From assembly GCA_022650455.1 (NCBI GenBank), contig JALCPO010000016.1, positions 1 through 38,993 of the forward strand: a stretch of DNA of 38,993 nt, given 5' to 3'. Positions within the stretch are counted from its first letter, which is position 1; the number at the start of each line of letters is the position of its first letter. Source of the DNA: Oscillospiraceae bacterium. Lineage in GTDB: Bacteria > Bacillota > Clostridia > Oscillospirales > Acutalibacteraceae. The position numbers were made by a program, and so were the translations under genes. Below are positions 16,648 to 24,171 of this stretch, in pieces. The notes beneath the pieces were generated by a model. The model did no database searches. It saw nothing but the letters and a program-made list of their open reading frames with translations, and was not told the DNA's origin.

Positions 16648-16731
16648 GCACTCGTCCCCCTGCAAGATCAAATTCCGCCGGGACCGCGGCCGCCGTAAAA
16701 TCGGCGGGCGGTCTTCGGCTTTCCTGATCTA

Positions 16732-16771
16732 ATACTACCAGCCGGGAAGCATAAAGTAAGTAGACGATTTT
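16732..16771 (-). promoter_or_regulatory. Activator-type promoter of the phosphorylase-GH35 operon
   Basis: On the minus strand AAAATCGTCTACTT (16771-16758) is followed by exactly 20 nt and then TAGTAT (-10, 16737-16732). There is no good -35. The same motif at the same 20-nt distance precedes the oligosaccharide-binding protein gene at 20400. This is a probable binding site for the YesN-type regulator encoded next door. Confidence 0.6.
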
Positions 16772-16789
16772 GATTTTTTGTATGTATTT

Positions 16790-18445
16790 TTACGATACCG
16801 GCCCGGAGCGGTCAAAGCGGGCTGCCACGCTTTCCGCGCGTTTCCTGCTCTCCGGCTGCAGGGCGGGGTCGGGCGGCGCGCCGCATCCGCAGACCCCGTC
16901 GCGGAACTGCCTTGTGGTTACGCCGGTATAGCGCTTAAACAGGTTGTGAAAATATTTTTCATCCTGAAAACCGACTTCGAACGCAATTTCATAGCTTTTT
17001 AAGCTGCTGCCCTGAAGCAGCCGCTCCGCCTGCCGGACGCGGAACCGGTTGACATACTCGATAAAATTCAGGCCCGTCTGCTGTTTGAACAGCATACACA
17101 AATAGGACGGAGTCACATGAATCTCCTCCGCGGCCGACTCCAGCGTGATGCGGTTTTGATAATTCTGCTGAATGTAGGCGACCGTCCGCCGCACAAGCGC
17201 AGAGGTGGAATTGGATTCTTCCATATTTTTTGCGATGTCGGAAAGGAAGCCGACCAGAGCCGACCGGATTTTTCCGATGCTGCCGCTCGCCATGACCTGC
17301 TGGACGGCATCCCGCTTCTGTTCCGCCATATCCCGGAAGGAAAGCCCCTCTTCCCGGCAGGACTGATAAAGATTGCAGATGAGGGTAACGACGGATTCCT
17401 TTGTTCTCTCCTTTACATCCATACTGCAGGTATTGCAGGCCGCAAGGAAACGGTCTGCCAGCTTTTCCGTCGCGGCGGCATCCGCCAGGTTCCGCAGAAA
17501 GGGCTGTTCCGGATTTTCCGGAAGCGGCGGGGCCCCCGGACCGTTTAATTCCGCGAAGAACAGGATATTCCGTCCAAACAGGAATTTTAATGTTTCAACC
17601 GCCTGTTTTGCTTCCAAATAGGCGCTGTGCAGAAATTCGAAGCCCTGTTTGCACTCCGAAACCCCCGCTGCACAGCTTATGCCGCAGAGGCGGTAACAGC
17701 GGTCGGCCGCATTTTTTAATCCTCCGCGAAATGCCTCAAAACCATCGGTGATCCCGTCCATTCCCACGACCGCAACGACCTGATCCCGGAAATTCAAGAC
17801 CACGGCCGGCCGGACTGCCGTAAGGGCGGTCTCCGTTTCTCCGCGCAGCTCTGGAAGTCTGTCCTGCGCGGAATTCCCGCCCGACGCGTCAAATACGCAG
17901 ACGGCAACGGTATTTCCCAGCGCGCTGAGGCAACATTCCCGCTTCCGGGATTCCAGATTTTCCACCGGATTCCCCAAAATGAGGTCACAGAGCAGCCGCT
18001 CCCTTTCGTTCCCCAGGCTGTTTTTCAAAAGATGCCGATAATCTTCCTGAAGCTTGCGCTGCTTTTTCTCCTGCTCAATCAGACGGATACATTTCTGCAC
18101 GGACTGAACAATATTCTCACACCGGCACGGCTTCAGAAGATAATCCACCACGGAAAGGCCGATCGCCTCTTTTGCATAGTCAAATTCGTCATACCCGCTT
18201 AAAATAATATACTTTGTAACACTCCCCGCTTTCCTGGCCCGCTCGATCACCTCCAGACCGCTCAGGAGAGGCATTCGGATATCCATAATGCAGATGTCCG
18301 GTTTTTTCGCGACGATCTGTTCATACGCATCGACTCCGTCCCCGGCTTCCCCGCAAATCTCCACCCGGCAGCCCGCCCAGTCGTACAGATTCCGCAGGGC
18401 TTCCAGCTTATCCGGTTCATCGTCCGCTGTTAAAAGCCGATACAT
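16790..18445 (-). CDS. YesN-type response regulator (REC plus AraC DNA-binding domain)
   Basis: This 551-residue cytoplasmic regulator has an N-terminal receiver domain with the acidic cluster ADDEP (8-10), phospho-acceptor D55 in CIMDIRMP and a KP motif in DYLLKP. A middle region of ~300 residues fits the linker seen in YesN proteins. Residues ~440-540 form two AraC helix-turn-helix motifs (ITLESAAEEIHVTPSYLCMLFKQQTG and YEIAFEVGFQDEKYFHNLFKRYTG). ATG at 18445 has AGAGGTGGGG upstream; it overlaps the kinase gene by 29 nt, showing one transcript. It probably activates the flanking phosphorylase-GH35 operon and the ABC importer through the AAAATCRTCTACTT motif found before both. Confidence 0.95.
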   Translation of the reverse strand: MYRLLTADDEPDKLEALRNLYDWAGCRVEICGEAGDGVDAYEQIVAKKPDICIMDIRMPLLSGLEVIERARKAGSVTKYIILSGYDEFDYAKEAIGLSVVDYLLKPCRCENIVQSVQKCIRLIEQEKKQRKLQEDYRHLLKNSLGNERERLLCDLILGNPVENLESRKRECCLSALGNTVAVCVFDASGGNSAQDRLPELRGETETALTAVRPAVVLNFRDQVVAVVGMDGITDGFEAFRGGLKNAADRCYRLCGISCAAGVSECKQGFEFLHSAYLEAKQAVETLKFLFGRNILFFAELNGPGAPPLPENPEQPFLRNLADAAATEKLADRFLAACNTCSMDVKERTKESVVTLICNLYQSCREEGLSFRDMAEQKRDAVQQVMASGSIGKIRSALVGFLSDIAKNMEESNSTSALVRRTVAYIQQNYQNRITLESAAEEIHVTPSYLCMLFKQQTGLNFIEYVNRFRVRQAERLLQGSSLKSYEIAFEVGFQDEKYFHNLFKRYTGVTTRQFRDGVCGCGAPPDPALQPESRKRAESVAARFDRSGPVS

Positions 18446-20219
18446 TTTCCCCACCTCTTTCCGGCAAATTGATAGAAACGGCGGTTCCCTGCCCCAAGCA
18501 GCTCGTGATATGGAGCAGGACGTCCGATTTCCCGTAATAGAGCTCCAGCCGCTCCTTTACATTGCGTATGGCAAACCCGTGCCCTTCTTTCCCCGGTTCG
18601 TCCCCGCGCAGGATCCGGCCGAGGCGGCCGGGATCGATGCCGCAGCCGTTGTCCCGGACGGTAAAGCGGATGGCGCCGCCGCGCAGCTCCCCTGTAACCC
18701 GCACGGCGAGCGGCCGCTGGATGCTGTCCAGCCCATGCACGATTGCATTTTCCACAAAGGGCTGCAGGATCAGCTTGGGAATCTTCCGGCGCAGCATCTC
18801 CGGGTCAATCTCGATCTGATATTGCAGGCGGTCTTTGAAGCGGACCTTTTGAAGGGCCAGGTAGCTTCCGACCAGCTCTTTTTCGTCCTCGACCCTGCTC
18901 CATTCGCTTCCCCGGTTTAACGTAAGGCGCATCAGGCGGGAAAGCGTGTAAATCATGTCGGCGGTGTCGCGGTCGAATTTCAACGCTCTTATGTAAATGG
19001 AATCCAGGGTATTATAGAGAAAATGCGGATTGATCTGCGCCTGCAGAGTTTTGATCTCGGACTCCCGGTTCCGGATCTCGAGCTGGAGCACCCGGTTGAA
19101 CAGGCGGTTCAGCTCCGTCGTCATCTTGTTGTATTCTTCCCCAAGCACGCCGATCTCGTCATGGTAGACAAAATGGAGCTTGTTGACAAAGTCGCCCTTT
19201 TTGACGGCCCGAATCGCCAGAACCAGTTTCTTCAGCGGCTTCGACACCAGCGACGAAGTAAACAGCGTCGCAATGAAGGAAAACGCGAGACAGACCAGCA
19301 GGGACAGCAGCAGGGAAGGCGCTTTATCGGTTGCCGCCGACATCACGGTTTTCATGGGCATCAGGCTCACGACATTGCTGTTGTCGGTAAATACCTTGCT
19401 GCCGGTATAAAGATATTCCTCGCCGTCGACCGGAACGACCGTCTTATCCGGCAGAGAAAGATAATCGGCAAAAGACACGTTTTTTTTCAAGTCGAGCCGT
19501 TTCAGCGGTTCGTAATCCGTATTCATCGAGAGGATCCTCCCGGCGCCGTCGGTGAGGATATACGCATTTTCATCGTGAGGGACGTAGGACCAGACCGTGT
19601 TCCAGTCGATGCAGATGACCAAAAAGCCCTGCACGGTGTAACGGTTCAGGTCGAGCAGGCTCCGCAGCATGGTCAGCTTCGGACCGGACTGGTCCCCGGC
19701 GAAATAACCGCTGCCTTCCGAATAAGTGGTCCAGTAGGGTTCGCCGATCCGGGAAAGCATTTTCTGATAATCCGCCGAACCCCGGATCCTGGAAAGCGCG
19801 TTCGGCTTATTATATTTGCTGTAGTAAAAGCTGAATCCGTTTTTGGTGTAGATGGCAATATAGCTGATGTAATCGTTGGATACCAGCGTGTTGATGGCGA
19901 GATTGATGGATTCTTCCATGTTTTCGTTCAGCCCGGCCCCGTCCGCCACCTGTTTTGGGGAAAGCCGCAGCATGTTCTGAAAGGATTGGTTCAGGAACAG
20001 ATTGGTGGAAAGCGCTTCCACATTGGTTTCAAGCAGGTCGATGTTGTTTCGGACAAAGCTTGCGTTTTTGACCTGAAAACTGCCGATCTCATGAATAACA
20101 TTTTCCTTATAGATATGATAAAAATTTGCCGTAAGCAAAATCGTTACCAGAAAGATGATAAAAAAGTTCAAAACGGTAATTTTGTTTCGCAGGGAGAGAT
20201 TCATAAAACGCTTTTTCAC
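18417..20219 (-). CDS. YesM-type sensor histidine kinase
   Basis: This ~600-residue membrane sensor has a first transmembrane helix (~13-36), an extracellular sensing region (~37-300, dCache-like), a second helix (~303-324), and a HAMP linker. A LytS-type kinase core follows with QINPHFLYNTLDS (phospho-acceptor His ~399), the N-box QPFVENAIVHGL and the G-boxes DNGCGID and GHGFAIRNVKERL. I start it at GTG 20219, with GGAAGGAT about 8 nt upstream; ATG at 20204 is possible, and longer in-frame extensions have no ribosome binding site. Such kinases often sense oligosaccharides, directly or through the binding protein. It is divergent from the ABC importer and pairs with the downstream response regulator. 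Confidence 0.95.
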   Translation of the reverse strand: MKKRFMNLSLRNKITVLNFFIIFLVTILLTANFYHIYKENVIHEIGSFQVKNASFVRNNIDLLETNVEALSTNLFLNQSFQNMLRLSPKQVADGAGLNENMEESINLAINTLVSNDYISYIAIYTKNGFSFYYSKYNKPNALSRIRGSADYQKMLSRIGEPYWTTYSEGSGYFAGDQSGPKLTMLRSLLDLNRYTVQGFLVICIDWNTVWSYVPHDENAYILTDGAGRILSMNTDYEPLKRLDLKKNVSFADYLSLPDKTVVPVDGEEYLYTGSKVFTDNSNVVSLMPMKTVMSAATDKAPSLLLSLLVCLAFSFIATLFTSSLVSKPLKKLVLAIRAVKKGDFVNKLHFVYHDEIGVLGEEYNKMTTELNRLFNRVLQLEIRNRESEIKTLQAQINPHFLYNTLDSIYIRALKFDRDTADMIYTLSRLMRLTLNRGSEWSRVEDEKELVGSYLALQKVRFKDRLQYQIEIDPEMLRRKIPKLILQPFVENAIVHGLDSIQRPLAVRVTGELRGGAIRFTVRDNGCGIDPGRLGRILRGDEPGKEGHGFAIRNVKERLELYYGKSDVLLHITSCLGQGTAVSINLPERGGENVSAFNSGR

Positions 20220-20308
20220 ATTTTCACATCCTTCCAGTAATACTTTATCATTTTTTTGTTTATTTTCAATGGTTATTGAGAAATTGCTAAAATAGTTCAC
20301 CAAAGTGG

Positions 20309-20348
20309 AAAATCATCTACTTATTTTTTATGAATTGTGTGCTAAGAT
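20309..20348 (+). promoter_or_regulatory. Activator-type promoter of the oligosaccharide importer operon
   Basis: AAAATCATCTACTT (20309-20322), exactly 20 nt, then TAAGAT (-10, 20343-20348). The motif differs at one position from that before the phosphorylase gene. No good -35 is present, which fits activation by a bound AraC-type regulator. Confidence 0.62.
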
Positions 20349-20399
20349 TTTTACAGCACAAAGTTGCAAGCGCATTGATTTATGATGGGAGGAAATTTT

Positions 20400-21746
20400 A
20401 TGGTCAAAAAAAGCATCTCAAGAGCATTGTCCTTATTCCTGGCCGTCGTGCTGACGGCGGCCGTCGCCGGGTGCTCATCCAACAACGGTGCCGCGTCGTC
20501 CGGGGCCGCTTCCGGCGCAAACGGCGACTCGTCCAAAAAAGTGGCGTTGACTTTCTTTTCCAACCTGCCGGACCGTTCGACCGGCCAGGGGCTGCTGGAG
20601 CAGCAGCTGATCGACAATTTTACAAAAGAGAACACGAACGTCAGCGTCACCGTACAGTCCCTGCAGGACGACCCCTACAAGCAAAAGTTCAAGACCTATG
20701 TGGCGGCGAATAACCTTCCGGACGTTTTCATGGTCTGGGGCCAGCCTTCCTTCTTCCAGTCCATCATGGAGCAGGGGTATGCCGCCGAGCTGAATAAAGG
20801 CGATTACGATTCCTACGACTTTCTGCCCGGCTCACTGGACGGCTTCTCCCTGAACGGAAAACTGTACGGCCTGCCCAGAAACTCCGACTTCATGGCGCTG
20901 TTTTACAACTCGAAGATTCTCAGCGACAACGGGCTGCAGCCGCCGCAATCCACTTCCGATTTTACCGCGATGGCGCAGAAGCTGAAAGCAAAAGGAATTT
21001 CCCTCTTCGCAATCGGCGGCCAGGAAAAATGGCCTTTGGCCATTCTGTGGAATGACATGGTCGTCAAGGAAACCGGATCGGACAAAGTGGTCCGCGACGC
21101 GTTCACGAAGCAGGACTTCAGCGACCCGAAACTGCTGCAGGCGTCCACCGATTTCCAAAAGCTGGCCAAATCCGGCATCTTCCAGGCGTCCATCTCAACC
21201 GACAAGACGGCCGATGCGCAGAACCTGTTCGCACAGGGCAAAGCGGCCATGTATTACTCCGGCGAGTGGGATATGTCCATGGCGACAAACGACGCGTTCA
21301 GCGAAGATTTCCGTAAAAACCTGAAGGTCATGGCATTCCCGACCGCGGAAGGCGGCAGCGGAAAACTCACGGATATCATGGGCTGGAACGGCGGCGGATA
21401 CGCTGTCTCCGCGAAGTCCCCCAACAAGGACGCGGCGGTCAAACTGGTCAATTACATCCTGAAACCCGAAAACTGGACGAAATCGGGCTGGGAGCAGGGG
21501 CTTATCGTCCCCGCGCAGAAATTTACGGACTACATGACCGGCAAGGAAACCGAAGTACAGAAAAGCCTCGTCAACATTCTGAGCACTGCAACTTCCACAA
21601 GCGGCACGCCTGTCAACGACAGCGGCTCGGCACAATTCAAAACGGATTTTGAAACGGCCGTTCAGGAACTGGCTACCGGCATGATCAAGCCGGACAAATT
21701 CATCCAGACTCTCAACGATTCCGTCAAAGCAAATCCGGTTTCCTGA
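20400..21746 (+). CDS. Oligosaccharide ABC transporter substrate-binding lipoprotein (family 1)
   Basis: This 448-residue extracellular lipoprotein has the lipobox AVAGC with Cys25 and a Ser/Ala/Gly tether. It has the solute-binding family 1 (MalE-like) layout: KVALTFFSNLPD, then KFKTYVAANNLPDVFMVW, GKLYGLPRNSDFMALFYNSKIL, GKAAMYYSGEWDMS and WNGGGYAVSAKSPNKDAAVKLVNYIL. These proteins bind oligosaccharides released by surface enzymes. ATG at 20400 has GGGAGG upstream; an earlier ATG at 20382 lacks one. The gene is under the same motif as the phosphorylase operon and is followed, after a 238-nt gap with a hairpin, by two permeases. No ATPase gene is nearby, so a shared MsmX-type ATPase elsewhere probably powers it. 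Confidence 0.95.
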   Translation: MVKKSISRALSLFLAVVLTAAVAGCSSNNGAASSGAASGANGDSSKKVALTFFSNLPDRSTGQGLLEQQLIDNFTKENTNVSVTVQSLQDDPYKQKFKTYVAANNLPDVFMVWGQPSFFQSIMEQGYAAELNKGDYDSYDFLPGSLDGFSLNGKLYGLPRNSDFMALFYNSKILSDNGLQPPQSTSDFTAMAQKLKAKGISLFAIGGQEKWPLAILWNDMVVKETGSDKVVRDAFTKQDFSDPKLLQASTDFQKLAKSGIFQASISTDKTADAQNLFAQGKAAMYYSGEWDMSMATNDAFSEDFRKNLKVMAFPTAEGGSGKLTDIMGWNGGGYAVSAKSPNKDAAVKLVNYILKPENWTKSGWEQGLIVPAQKFTDYMTGKETEVQKSLVNILSTATSTSGTPVNDSGSAQFKTDFETAVQELATGMIKPDKFIQTLNDSVKANPVS

Positions 21747-21834
21747 GCCGTCGTCCGGTTCCCCGGCAAAGCACAGAGAAAATGACAATCCCGAACCCGG
21801 ATTTGTGAATTTCGGGAACGGCGGGAAACGGAAC

Positions 21835-21860
21835 GTGGGAGGCGGTCGGCTGCCTCCCAC
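21835..21860 (+). terminator. Intercistronic hairpin after the oligosaccharide-binding protein gene
   Basis: GTGGGAGGC (21835-21843) pairs with GCCTCCCAC (21852-21860), followed by AATTTATT. The T-tract is weak, so partial termination or mRNA stabilisation is likelier than a full stop. The surrounding 21747-21984 gap shows no gene. Confidence 0.55.
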
Positions 21861-21984
21861 AATTTATTACCGGGCGTCCACAGAAACACAGATTGCGGCT
21901 GCGGCCGGGCGGAATTTCAGACTCGCTGGAAACCGCCGTACAAACGTCGGCCGAAAACGGGCCACTGCTTGGAGGTTCTCAATC

Positions 21985-22872
21985 ATGCATCGAGTATTAT
22001 CAAACAAACGGGCAATTTTTTGGATGGTTTTTCCCGGATTTGCAGTTTTCTGCTTCGCGGTTTTTATTCCACTTTTTTACAGCGTTTTCCTCGGCATGAC
22101 CGACTGGCGCGGCTATGGCGAAATCCATATGGTCTGGGCGCAAAATTTTTCCAAGATTCTGTTTCACGACCCGGTTTTCTGGATTTCCCTGAAGAACGCG
22201 CTTCTGCTCGCCGTTCTGACCATGCTGATTCAGCATCCGGTCGCGCTCCTGTTCGCCTACCTGATCGCCAAGGTGGGCGGAAAACGTGAGAAACTGTTCC
22301 GCACGCTCTTTTTCGTCCCCTGCGTAATTTCCACCGTGGTCACATCGCGCATGTGGGTCGCATTTTTAAGCCCCACCTACGGCCTCGTCAACCATTTCTT
22401 AAAAGCGGTGGGCCTGGGCTTTCTGCAAACCGATTGGCTCAGCAACCAGAGAACCGCCATCTATGCCTTGATTTTCGTCATCATGTGGCAGGGATTCGGC
22501 TGGGCGATGCTGATCTATTATTCCGGAATCAAAGGGCTTCCGAAGGATATTATGGAAGCCGCCAAAGTGGACGGCGCCAACCGGTTCAACCTTCTCTGGC
22601 ACATCACGCTGCCGCTCCTGCGGCCGGTGATCGTCGTCAACCTTACCGTTGCGCTGATTTCTTCCTTTAAACAGATGGAAACCATTTTTCTTACCACAAA
22701 CGGCGGGCCCGGCAATACAACGCAGTTTATCGCAAATTACCTCTACACGGAAGCCTTCTCCGCACAGAAATACGGTTATGCGAATGCCATTTCCGTCCTC
22801 TTTGTCGTCATCTGTATCCTGGCAACGGTTATTTTGAATCACTCGCTGAAACGTGACGCGATAGAAAGTTGA
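21985..22872 (+). CDS. Oligosaccharide ABC transporter permease (MalF/UgpA-like)
   Basis: This 295-residue inner membrane protein has about six helices. It carries the permease EAA loop as DIMEAAKVDGANRFNLLWHITLPLLRP, where the MalK-type ATPase docks. The ATG at 21985 has TGGAGG upstream; an in-frame extension to 21805 runs through the intergenic hairpin and is unlikely to be coding. The C-terminus overlaps the weak leader of the second permease. It forms a heterodimeric channel with the next gene's product. Confidence 0.95.
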   Translation: MHRVLSNKRAIFWMVFPGFAVFCFAVFIPLFYSVFLGMTDWRGYGEIHMVWAQNFSKILFHDPVFWISLKNALLLAVLTMLIQHPVALLFAYLIAKVGGKREKLFRTLFFVPCVISTVVTSRMWVAFLSPTYGLVNHFLKAVGLGFLQTDWLSNQRTAIYALIFVIMWQGFGWAMLIYYSGIKGLPKDIMEAAKVDGANRFNLLWHITLPLLRPVIVVNLTVALISSFKQMETIFLTTNGGPGNTTQFIANYLYTEAFSAQKYGYANAISVLFVVICILATVILNHSLKRDAIES

Positions 22873-22886
22873 TTGGTGTGGTGAAA

Positions 22887-23720
22887 ATGACTCAAGAGAA
22901 AAAGAAACGCAGCATTCCCCTTACCGTGCTTCTGACCCTCGTCGCTTTGGGGCAGCTGGTCCCGCTTGTCTGGCTCTTCGATTTCTCCTTGGCGAAAAGC
23001 GGCGACCTTTTCGGCTCGAACATGTTTATTCTTCCCGACCCGCCCCAGTGGGGAAACTACGCAAAAGCATGGATCAACGGAAAAATCCCGCAGTATTTCG
23101 TCAACAGCATCATTGTCAACGCCGTCAGCATCGGCCTCGTCGCAGTATTCTCCGTCACCATGGCCTATGCGTTCACGCGGATGAAGTGGAAGCTGAGCAA
23201 GCCGCTTCTCGCGCTGGTCACCATCGGCATCATGGTGCCGATTCACGCCACCCTGCTTCCCAATTTTCTGATTTTTACAAGGCTTAAAATTGCGGATACT
23301 TACCTCGGGCTGATTCTCCCCTACGTCGCTTTCGGGCTGCCGATGGGGACCTTCATCATGACCGGATTCATGGAAGGGGTTCCGCACAGTGTCGAAGAGT
23401 CCGCTATTCTGGACGGCTGCAATACCCGTCAGCTCATTTTTCGTATTATCTTCCCACTGGTACGTCCCGCCATTGTCACCGTAATCATCATGACCTACAT
23501 CAGCACCTGGAACGAATTTATTATGGCGGCTACGTTCGTCGCCGACGATTCCCTGCGTACCCTGCCGTATGCCGTTTATAATTTCGCCGGCGAATATTCC
23601 GCGGACTATGCCGTTCAGTTCGCCGTTATGATGCTGGTCGCCCTGCCTTCGCTCTTAATCTACGCGTTTTTAAGCGACCGGATCACGGCCGGCGTAACCG
23701 AAGGAGCATTAAAGGGATAA
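22887..23720 (+). CDS. Oligosaccharide ABC transporter permease (MalG/UgpE-like)
   Basis: This 277-residue membrane protein starts with the basic cytoplasmic stretch MTQEKKKRS. It carries the EAA loop as GVPHSVEESAILDGCNTRQLIFRIIFPLVRP. The final segment WNEFIMAATFVADDSLRTLP is typical of MalG-type subunits. I chose ATG 22887, although the ribosome binding site (GGTGTGGTG) is poor; TTG at 22869 overlapping the previous stop is an alternative and would suggest coupling. It is the last gene of the importer operon, followed by a strong terminator. Confidence 0.93.
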   Translation: MTQEKKKRSIPLTVLLTLVALGQLVPLVWLFDFSLAKSGDLFGSNMFILPDPPQWGNYAKAWINGKIPQYFVNSIIVNAVSIGLVAVFSVTMAYAFTRMKWKLSKPLLALVTIGIMVPIHATLLPNFLIFTRLKIADTYLGLILPYVAFGLPMGTFIMTGFMEGVPHSVEESAILDGCNTRQLIFRIIFPLVRPAIVTVIIMTYISTWNEFIMAATFVADDSLRTLPYAVYNFAGEYSADYAVQFAVMMLVALPSLLIYAFLSDRITAGVTEGALKG

Positions 23721-23757
23721 AATAGAGACAGCCGCTCCAAAAAAGCCGCTCCGCCTG

Positions 23758-23796
23758 AAGACAAAGTATCTTTCCCGATACTTTGTCTTTTTTTTG
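23758..23796 (+). terminator. Rho-independent terminator of the importer operon
   Basis: AAGACAAAGTATC (23758-23770) pairs with GATACTTTGTCTT (23777-23789), a perfect 13-bp stem with a 6-nt loop and a run of Ts. It is 37 nt past the permease stop. Confidence 0.92.
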
Positions 23797-23928
23797 CCCG
23801 GAAAGTCCGACTTACAACAGGGCAGCTCCATTCCTGGGGCTGTCGCTTCAATCCGTCCGCCGCCGCCTTTGCGGGCCGCTTTCCGCATCGCTATAACTGG
23901 CTAAATTAACTGAATGTTAAATTATTTA

Positions 23929-23968
23929 AAAATAGTAAACTTTTTCTAAAAATATTGGGTTGTATTTA
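23929..23968 (+). promoter_or_regulatory. Possible weaker activator-type promoter of the GH30 gene
   Basis: AAAATAGTAAACTT (23929-23942) matches 10 of 14 positions of the shared motif and is followed by 20 nt and TATTTA (23963-23968). The spacing is the same as at the two stronger sites. The region is AT-rich, so a chance match is possible. Confidence 0.35.
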
Positions 23969-23974
23969 TAAAAC

Positions 23975-24171
23975 TTCCTGATATAGTAAATTTGGAGGAG
24001 GATAACTGCGCCGTCACGAAAGCAGGAGGTGAGGCCTCGCGCTGTCCCGGCGGCCGTCGCTCCGTTTTCCTCAGACCCCTCGGCCGAAAGCTTTCCGCCG
24101 GCGAATCCGGGACAAAAAGGTTACGGCGATCGCTCAAATCAAAAGGGACAAGGGAAAGGAAGTTATGATGT
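23975..24171 (+). other. Long, potentially structured leader of the GH30 gene
   Basis: About 200 nt separate the candidate promoter from the GH30 start. TGTCCCGG (24043-24050) can pair with CCGGGACA (24107-24114), and inner GC-rich segments can also pair. GGAGGAGG (~23994) and AGGAGGTGAGG (~24024) look like ribosome binding sites but no convincing short gene follows. I could not match it to a known riboswitch class. Confidence 0.3.

Noticed and set aside
13327-16698. Long open frames (up to 722 codons) on the plus strand across the phosphorylase gene
   Set aside because: They are composition shadows of the GC-rich minus-strand gene: rich in Arg/Gly/Pro/Phe, with no recognisable domains and no ribosome binding sites, while the minus strand encodes clear enzyme motifs.
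21805-21984. N-terminal extension of the first oligosaccharide permease
   Set aside because: It runs through an intergenic hairpin, has low-complexity sequence, and TGGAGG precedes ATG 21985.
23975-24171. Known riboswitch (c-di-GMP, SAM, TPP, THF) in the GH30 leader
   Set aside because: Checked by eye against the conserved cores of these classes and none matched; kept only as a possible unassigned structured leader.
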